The notes under the pieces: generated by a model
Database searches by the model: none
What the model was told of the DNA's origin: nothing
The model's input: only the letters and a program-made list of their open reading frames with translations
Position numbers and translations under genes: made by a program
Origin: Owenia fusiformis
Taxonomy: Eukaryota > Annelida > Polychaeta > Sabellida > Oweniidae
Length of the DNA stretch: 64,000 nt
Direction: 5' to 3'
NCBI GenBank assembly: GCA_903813345.2
Contig: CAIIXF020000011.1
Location: 7,280,571-7,344,570, forward strand
In this document: positions 56,280 to 64,000 of the stretch, one piece after another
Numbering within the stretch: position 1 is the first letter of the stretch
Layout: the number at the start of each line of letters is the position of its first letter

Positions 56280-57949
56280 TTCCAATGTAATGAACCAGTT
56301 ATATCACCAAAAGTTAACATATTTTGTTTGAAATGCGCCGAAAAGTTAAAGGTATGAGGATTCTAATCTCAACGGAATCAAAGAAATCTACCTTCAAAGT
56401 TACAGAAACCTGAGATGAATAACAGGCTCCACGTGTATTTTACGGGGAACATGGGGCAAAACGGCCCTCTGGGGCAAAGTGGCCCATCGAAATATCTTTT
56501 GAACTATAAAAAGATGGTTCTTCAAAAGTCACATAATCGAATTTTGAAATGTCTGCCACCTTCCAGTAGGAGGACACATTGCCTTAACCCATCAGTTTTA
56601 TGACGTGCACATCCGCGTGGGACTATATCTTTACAGCGGGGATTTCAAGTTTTTGTCAGTGCAGACATAGAAAGTTGCGGTTCTCATACGAGCGCGTTTT
56701 TTAATATTTTCATTTGAAACTTGCAGGAACGGTGCTTTGAATCTAGCTCTCTACTCTTTGAAAACGTCATGTATAATCAATACAGTTGAACTATTTATTT
56801 TTTGTCGTGAAAATATTATTTTTTTAGTTTATTTTTATTTTACAACTTTTTGGGAAAAAATGTAACAAATTTTTATTTCTTGCCATATTTATCCGATATT
56901 TTGTCATCATGAAATTCGAGATTCTTTTTAATGATGGTGCAAATTTTATAACAATTGATGAATTTTTATTATCAGTGTTATGTTTTCCAAAAACGGTGTA
57001 CCACTGTGCATGTTTCTTTAATTGACGGCACATTTGCCTTTAATTGGGCGAACGTACAGGTCCCGACGCAATAAGCTTTATTTGATTTAATACACTCAAA
57101 AATAAAGTTTGCTATCAAATCGGAATGTTCATTAAACATAAACCTTGCCTTTGTTTTCCCAATTCTAAAAGCAGGCCAAATAAACTATGATAATCGTTTG
57201 AATCTCGAGACTACAGAACTTGAACATACTAAAATCGAAGTTACCTATAGTTACGCTTGTAAAGTTAATTACATGTTTAACGGCCTGCTGAGTGAATGTA
57301 TCTTACCAAATTTGTGACATACCCATAAGATCGTAGATCACAATTCTAAGTTTAAAATGTAATTTGGATTCGTAAGAAGTATTTCTGTTTTAAACTTACC
57401 TTTGCTGTCTGAAAAAGATCAATATTCATAGACGGGGATGTTGAAACCTATATTTCCTTTGAATGGCCTGCATTTGTACTACGAAATGATCCTGTGGAGA
57501 AAAGTTGATGAATTCCAAACAGCTAGTTCTAGCAAATCTACTATTCTAGTATAAGCTTACTTTCTAAAAGTATTTCAATGTTAAAAATATCTATTCAAAT
57601 GTTTCATTTTTAAAATGATCTTGGCTTCCCTTAACTTAAATGTGTGACTAATGAAGAATGCTTTTTACCACATCAAACTAACGACGTGAACTTGACAATT
57701 ACTCGATACATGTTATAACGCGATTTTCTTTCATTTTCTACAAAAATGGTATGTTTTCGAACGGTCACTTATGTTAATCTATGACCGTGGTATGATTGAA
57801 AATGAAAGAACTGAACCAAGTATTGTCGACTTATTTTAATTATAAGATTTATTTTGATTGATTTAATCTCTTCTTGAATTTTAAAACTTTTGTCCGAATT
57901 ACATCTGCTATGGAATTAAAGTTCAAATATACCTCAGAATTGCTTATTG

Positions 57950-60190
57950 AATTAACCTAGCAATTAATTTGAAAGTAATTCTTTACATAGGTTATATAAC
58001 ATAGATCATGGATATGTAAAAAATTAAAATGTGTTTTGAAAGATGAATTGATAACAACGTTTTCGCACACGTGTCAAGTTTCCACTTTCAGCCCATTTAA
58101 AGCACGAAATCCCGTATGACGTAATATAACGAAAATGCGCAGATAATTGATATTTTTTATTTTAATTCAGCTCACATTGACCGTTCAGTTATGAACGTGT
58201 TTAAAATTCTCATGTTAAAATAAATAAATATGTGGAAAGGCAATGGTTTAAAGCTTATGAAAATGTCAAAATCATAATTCAGTTTTTAAAATAAGATATT
58301 GACATGCATTCACGCACATGTGACATTATCTCTCTTTGTGCGATTCAAACATAAAAATCTCATTACAGTTGTACATAAGAACCAATCTTAGACATGCCTT
58401 TCTAATAGAAGGAACTAAATTTGAATCAAAAAATAATTCTGTGTAAAGATGATTCCACATAGATATAATGAATGTCAAAAATGTCAAAAAAAATTATCAA
58501 AAATAAATACTCACACGCTTTTAAGCACGCATGACATTTTCCAGTTTTGCTCATTTAATTTACCTTGAAAACCAAGGAGACCGAACGCAATTTCTAAATA
58601 CTTCCTTGATACATGTACCAGGTCTATAATTGCATTTTCTCGTGGAAGGAACCAAGCAAAAATTATAAAAATAATTCTGCGTAGAGGTGATGCTTCACAA
58701 ATAATATTAATGTCAAAAAATTAATTCATTTCTTAAAAATTAAATACTGACACGCATTTACGCACACATGACCTTTTCCAGTTTTGCATATTTCATTTAC
58801 CTTGAAAACCAATGAGACTGGACGCATTTGCAAAATACTTCTCTGATACGCGTGCCAGGTCTATAATTGCATTTTCTCATGGAAGGAATCAAGCAAAAAT
58901 TATTAAAATAATTCTATGTTAAGGTGATGCTTCACAAATAATATTAATGTCAAAAATTAATTCATTTCTTCAAAATTAAATACTGACACGCATTTACGCA
59001 CACATGACCTTTTCCAGCTTTGCTTATTTCATCTACCTTGAAAACCAATGAGACTGGACGCAATTGCCAAATACTTCTTTGATACGCGTGCCAGGTCTAT
59101 AATTGCATTTTCTCATGGAAGGAATCAAGCAAAAATTATAAAAATAATTCTATGTTAAGGTGATGCTTCACAAATAATATTAATGTCAAAAATTAATTCA
59201 TTTCTTCAAAATTAAATACTGACACGCATTTACGCACACATGACCTTTTCCAGCTTTGCTTATTTCATCTACCTTGAAAACCAATGAGACTGGACGCAAT
59301 TGCCAAATACTTCTTTGATACGCGTGCCAGGTCTATAATTGCATTTTCTCATGGAAGGAATCAAGCAAAAATTATAAAAATAATTCTATGTTAAGGTGAT
59401 GCTTCACAAATAATATTAATGTCAAAAAAGTAATTCATTTCTTCAAAATTAAATACTGACATGCATTTACGCACACATGACTTTTTCCAGTTTTGCTTAT
59501 TTCATTTACCTTGAAAACCAATGAGACTGGATGCAATTGCCAAATACTTCTTTGATACGCGTGCCAGGTCTATAATTGCATTTTCTCATGGAAGGAATCA
59601 AGCAAAAATTCTAAAAATAATTCAATGTTAAGGTGATGCTTCACAAATAATATTAATGTCAAAACTTTAATTCATTTCTTCAAATCCAAATACTGACACG
59701 CTTTTGCGCACGTGACCTTTTCTTCTTTTGCTCATTTATTTTATCCTAAAAATCAGTTGGCCTAAATACATTGTCCGATACTTCTTTAATACGTGTCAGG
59801 TCTAAAATTGCAGTTTATCATTAAAGAAATCGAACAATTATTATAAAAATAATTATGTGTAAAGGTGATGTTCATCAGATTATATAAACATCAAAATTGT
59901 AATTCATTTATTGAAAGTTAAATATCCACATGCTTTTAGGTACACATAACCTTTTCCCTTTCGTTCATTTTATCTATCTTTAAAATCAGTGAGCCTGAAC
60001 TCATTGCTAAATACTTTTTGATACGAGTCAGCTCTAGGTCTAAAATTGCATTTCATCATGGAACAAATCGAGCAATCATTATGAAAATAATTCTGTGTAA
60101 AGGTGATGTTCCAAAGACAATATATATGTCAATTTGATAATTCAGTTACTCAAAATGAAATATCCACATGATTTTACGCACACATGATAA
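57950..60190. repeat. 237-bp satellite array
   Basis: The anchor TCTATAATTGCATTTTCTC occurs at about 58622, 58860, 59097, 59332 and 59570 (period 235-238 bp). The central units are nearly identical, and units become more diverged towards both edges (from about 57950 and to about 60190). Each contains ACGCATTTACGCACACATGA and GGTGATGCTTCACAAATAAT. No coding capacity. Confidence 0.85.
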
Positions 60191-61054
60191 TTTCCTGAAT
60201 GACGCTACTTTTTGGATTCAACCATGCATATAACGTCGTAAAATACACATTTCTACCAAAATTATGCCCAGCCGTTTTCGTAGAAAATGTAACAAATGAA
60301 GGCATTTTATCGGAAATGATTGATATTTGGTACTTATAAAATATCGTATTTACTTTAACTTTTAAGCAATTCAGACATTTAAAAAAATTATGTTTAATCA
60401 ATGTTAATTTCGCACGAATATAGGGTACAAAATGAGTGAAAGTCTCACGTGTTTGATTGCATTTTACTCCCATTTATGTGCATTTTTCTAACATTAAAAT
60501 GAGATAGTTGGAAAGAAGAGATCAGTAGAATTCTATCCGTCACTTTCATTTTCAAATGTTTAAATGTTTTCCGTTTCATTGGACCTCATAAAGATGGTAG
60601 CCAACGGACCAGAAACAAGTAGTGCGATGACGTCATATATCGCTACACCACTTTGATATAAAGTTTGGTAAACAACAATGGGTTTTTTCAATGTGTCGTC
60701 CTACTGTTCTCGACCGCCCATTTTTAACCACGCAGCGTTTCGCGTTTCGCTTTACGTAAGAGGTAATTCAATTTTTCACCCTCTTTTTTGTAAATTACCC
60801 CTCCCACGAGAATCTCTAAAAAATCCGGCAACAATAGAATATCGTTTTGATTTAACATTTTTCATAGAGTTTGCACATTTATTCTTTATTTATAAAAATT
60901 TCGAGCTTCAAATATTAGGCAAATTAAAATGACATCTATTTGAAAATTCACATGTCTTTGGGGCAAAACGGCCCACACATGTTATAACATACAAAAATCT
61001 TATTTTGCAAGAAGAATTGGTTTTCAAATATAACGATTTTAACATTTGGTTTGC

Positions 61055-61527
61055 AGGGGCGTCAGAAGGATTTGCCAAGGGAGGGGGCGACTTTTGGGTA
61101 TGGATGGGTCATACTTGAAGCGCACCGCACGCGAAGCGCAATCTAGGGGGTCGGGGGCGTTCTCCCAGAAAATTTTCAAAATTAGACCCTCTCTGGTTCA
61201 TTCTGAATATATCTCAGCACAATATTCCCAAGAAAACTTAACTTGACTTTGATCGCCTTTTAGACTAAAATATACATTTTGCACTTATTCTTCAAAGTAT
61301 TTAAAAACTGTTTGGGTTCCTGAGAAACTATACATGGTAATTAATTATAATATGAGAAATCTGCTTGATGTAGCCTATATACTGACATAGAATCATTTCT
61401 GTCATTATTACACGTTGACTTTAATTAGCTCTAGAGCTTTCAATTCTAGGCTAGGTTTAAAATCTAAAAAATTCAGGGAAAGGGGGGGGGGCGGTCGCCC
61501 CCAACGCCCTCCCCCTTCTGACGCCAA
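61055..61527. mobile_element. 473-bp hAT-like MITE
   Basis: The ends are GGGGCGTCAGAAGG and the inverted CCTTCTGACGCC. TGGTTTGC (61047-61054) and TGGTTTGT (61528-61535) outside them form an 8-bp target duplication with one mismatch. Guanine-rich tracts follow both ends. The 66-codon frame starting at 61046 is a by-product. Confidence 0.72.
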
Positions 61528-61535
61528 TGGTTTGT

Positions 61536-62617
61536 ACCTTATTTCACTCCGACACATATCGAATAACTAGAATTATGAATACCCATGTAACAGAGGGTGG
61601 GCCGTTTTGCCCCACCCATGGGCCGTTTTGCCCCACTCTCGACAATATTTTTGACCATTGAAAAATCACAGAATATAGTCCCAGGCAAGTATAAAACACT
61701 CGAAAAATGTAAACCACAAACCATTGATAAAGTGGAACATCAAAGTGCGCGATGATTGACAGATAAGAAAATACCCCGTACAGAACAACTTAAAATTAAT
61801 TTTTTAGGGCCGTTTTGCCCCATGCTTACTCCTACCACACCGTTGAAGTTTACTCCTTTCATCATTTTGACGTCATTTTGCATTGACTTCAATGGCGTAA
61901 TAGGTGATTTTTGTTAATTTATTTCAAAGTTATTTCGCCGAAAATTTGTGACACCTAGATTGTTCAAAGTGGGTTAGATTGATAGGCATTAGTACCTAGT
62001 TACAGGAACCTGAGATGAATAAGGTGCCATTTCAAAGTCCCGCGTTCTGTTAACGTTCAAAAGTTTTCAACTGAGGAAATCCCATTGACTTTTAAAAACC
62101 GGAAGTCAAGGTTTTGCTCATGCGCATTGTATTTTTGGAAAAATTCTGGGCAATGGCCAAAATGCCCTAATACGTCACTTCCGCTGAATAGAAAAAAGTA
62201 GTATTCAAAAATAAATGTAGTCCCAACACAATTGTGATCATGCCGAGTCAGTAAGCTAGTATGTAGGCACAGTTGTCATCTTTTTGCAATGACAACATGC
62301 CATTTCTTCTGAAAATGCGTTTATTTGGGTTATCTGAAGGAAAATTTCGAGTCAAGTGGCGTATTAATTTTGCCTTCATTTTTGTGAATTTCAATTTGTG
62401 TCGGCAGAGAGAGGGGGTAGTGTCACAATTGACCAATTATTTCAAAAAGTAGATGATTGGCCCCTATTGAGTTTAGTGTCAAGATGTAGCTTAGACATAG
62501 CTTTAGAACCTCAGATAGGCCAGTGAGGCCATATAAATCCATAACTCGAGATAAAAAGTCAGGCGTTTGCCCTTTTGCCCATTGACTAGTAGGTGACGTG
62601 AATTAGGGCAGTTTTGC
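61536..62617. other. repeat-derived, no gene
   Basis: GTTACAGGAACCTGAGATGA at about 62001 resembles GTTACAGAAACCTGAGATGA at about 56399, and both follow a TGACGTCATT and a GCCGAAAA block, so a dispersed repeat is present twice. Nothing coding is seen. Confidence 0.45.
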
Positions 62618-64000
62618 CTATTAGTCACATGTGAAAGTGACCAAAATTTTTAAAAACTACTCAGAAACGCCCGGAATTGAAGTTTATTAGTGTAGAACAT
62701 ATTCTGGACGGAGGCAAAAAGGGGAATTTTCATGAACAAATTTAATGTTTTTGCTGAATCAGCAGTTTTCGCTTTTTACCCCAAAAACCACTGATTTTGA
62801 CGATATTTGGCTACAATTTCGTCCTTACTGACCCCTAAATGTCATATGTTGTCGTAAATGGGGAAGCCAATGAGTTGCTATTCATAATGAAGATTGAATT
62901 GTCCATCTTACGGTTTCCAGTAAAGAATGAAGGTACATATCGGGGGTGCAGTCAGAGATTGGTGAGTTAAGTGTCAATTTTGGATGTATTTGTTCACTCT
63001 GAATGACTAAATTCGAGCTAAAAATATCTCAAAAGTCCCAAATCTCTAGGCCAGAGTCAAAACTGTTCATATTTGTCATCATTTTTCACATCAGGAGGTT
63101 GTTGAATGGAATAAGATATGAAAAAGTGATAATTTTAGTATAATTTTGCCAAAAAGTAGGCCAAATTTGCCCAATTTTCTGGTTCACGGTTCAGTGATTT
63201 TGGCTAAAAATCGCAATATGCAATAAAATACTCAATTTCTTGACACGATAATGTAAAATGTCACCACCAGGCAGTGGATTTCATGATGTAAATGAGAAAC
63301 TAGTCAAATTTAAAGGAAACCCATTTGGTTCTTGGAAAAATGACCCCAGGGGTAATGAAGTAGCCGTATTTTTCATAATTGCTGTCAGAATATTCTTAAA
63401 CTGCACAAAACTACTTGAAAAACTCTAGTAAATTGGAAAAACGCAATTTAAAGCCAGAAATCATCCAACCATGTGGCTATTAGTCACATGTGAAAGTGAC
63501 CAAAATTTTTAAAAACTACTCAGAAACGCCCGGAATTGAAGTTTATTAGTGTAGAACATATTCTGGACGGAGGCAAAAAGGGGAATTTTCATGAACAAAT
63601 TTAATGTTTTTGCTGAATCAGCAGTTTTCGCTTTTTACCCCAAAAACCACTGATTTTGACGATATTTGGCTACAATTTCGTCCTTACTGACCCCTAAATG
63701 TCATATGTTGTCGTAAATGGGGAAGCCAATGAGTTGCTATTCATAATGAAGATTGAATTGTCCATCTTACGGTTTCCAGTAAAGAATGAAGGTACATATC
63801 GGGGGTGCAGTCAGAGATTGGTGAGTTAAGTGTCAATTTTGGATGTATTTGTTCACTCTGAATGACTAAATTCGAGCTAAAAATATCTCAAAAGTCCCAA
63901 ATCTCTAGGCCAGAGTCAAAACTGTTCAAATTTGTCATCATTTTTCACATCAGGAGGTTGTTGAATGGAATAAGATATGAAAAAGTGATAATTTTAGTAT
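62618..64000. repeat. 859-bp direct tandem duplication, cut by the window end
   Basis: The sequence from 62618 (CTATTAGTCACATGTGAAAG) repeats from 63477 with almost no change; one visible difference is GTTCATATTTG versus GTTCAAATTTG. The second copy runs to the last base of the window, so the array may continue. No recognisable gene lies in the unit. Confidence 0.9.

Larger units (their letters stand above)
56450..61824. mobile_element. possible 5.4-kb element bounded by CATGGGGCAAAACGGCCCT
   Basis: CATGGGGCAAAACGGCCCT at the left (56450-56468) is exactly inverted at the right (61806-61824). Further copies of GGGGCAAAACGGCCC lie inside at about 60960 and, inverted and doubled, at about 61601-61637. 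The interior holds a satellite and a hAT-like insertion but no transposase. It could be one element or several dispersed motif copies. Confidence 0.4.

Overview
The window looks like nuclear DNA of a marine invertebrate. It is AT-rich and intron-bearing, and it is packed with short inverted-repeat (MITE or foldback) elements, minisatellites and decayed DNA transposons. A bivalve or other lophotrochozoan is my best guess. That guess rests on the tandem moody/Tre1-like receptor cluster and the TGTCCCCACC and ATGTCACCACC repeat families. It is an inference, not a proof. I see no rRNA, tRNA or CRISPR.

Layout. 1-3.5 kb has no gene, only a 755-bp TTAA-flanked foldback element. From 3.5 to 23.3 kb there is a minus-strand cluster of four intronless class A GPCR genes (7078-8151, 15014-16105, 18961-19983, 22295-23293). 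The first two lie in a tandem segmental duplication (about 3.53-10.2 kb and 10.75-16.5 kb). Its two copies have since received different transposons, so each copy shows where the other's insertions went in.

From 25.5 to 37.8 kb, on the plus strand, an eight-exon gene encodes a 332-residue protein. It appears to carry two RWD-like segments followed by a RING-H2 finger, so it is a candidate E3 ubiquitin ligase. All of its splice junctions keep the frame. Intron 2 (7.1 kb) holds a 4.76-kb foldback element and a 13-copy minisatellite full of AGGTCA half-sites. From 37.8 to 64 kb I find no intact host gene. This part holds MITEs, large hairpins, a roughly 180-bp tandem array (44.4-47.0 kb), a dead Tc1-like element (49.25-52.18 kb), a 237-bp satellite (58-60.2 kb) and an 859-bp tandem duplication that runs off the end.

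The most unusual signal concerns gene edges. In three separate places a tandem array contains the end of a neighbouring coding segment. The exon 1 end with its splice donor is repeated about 8 times, the exon 4 end with its donor 4 times, and the last 10 codons plus stop of the first GPCR 7 times. A second strong signal is a phylogenetic mosaic in the GPCRs. Genes 2 and 4 share a 77-bp identical block over TM1, and genes 1 and 3 share the alternative version, although 1 pairs with 2 and 3 with 4 elsewhere. This points to gene conversion.
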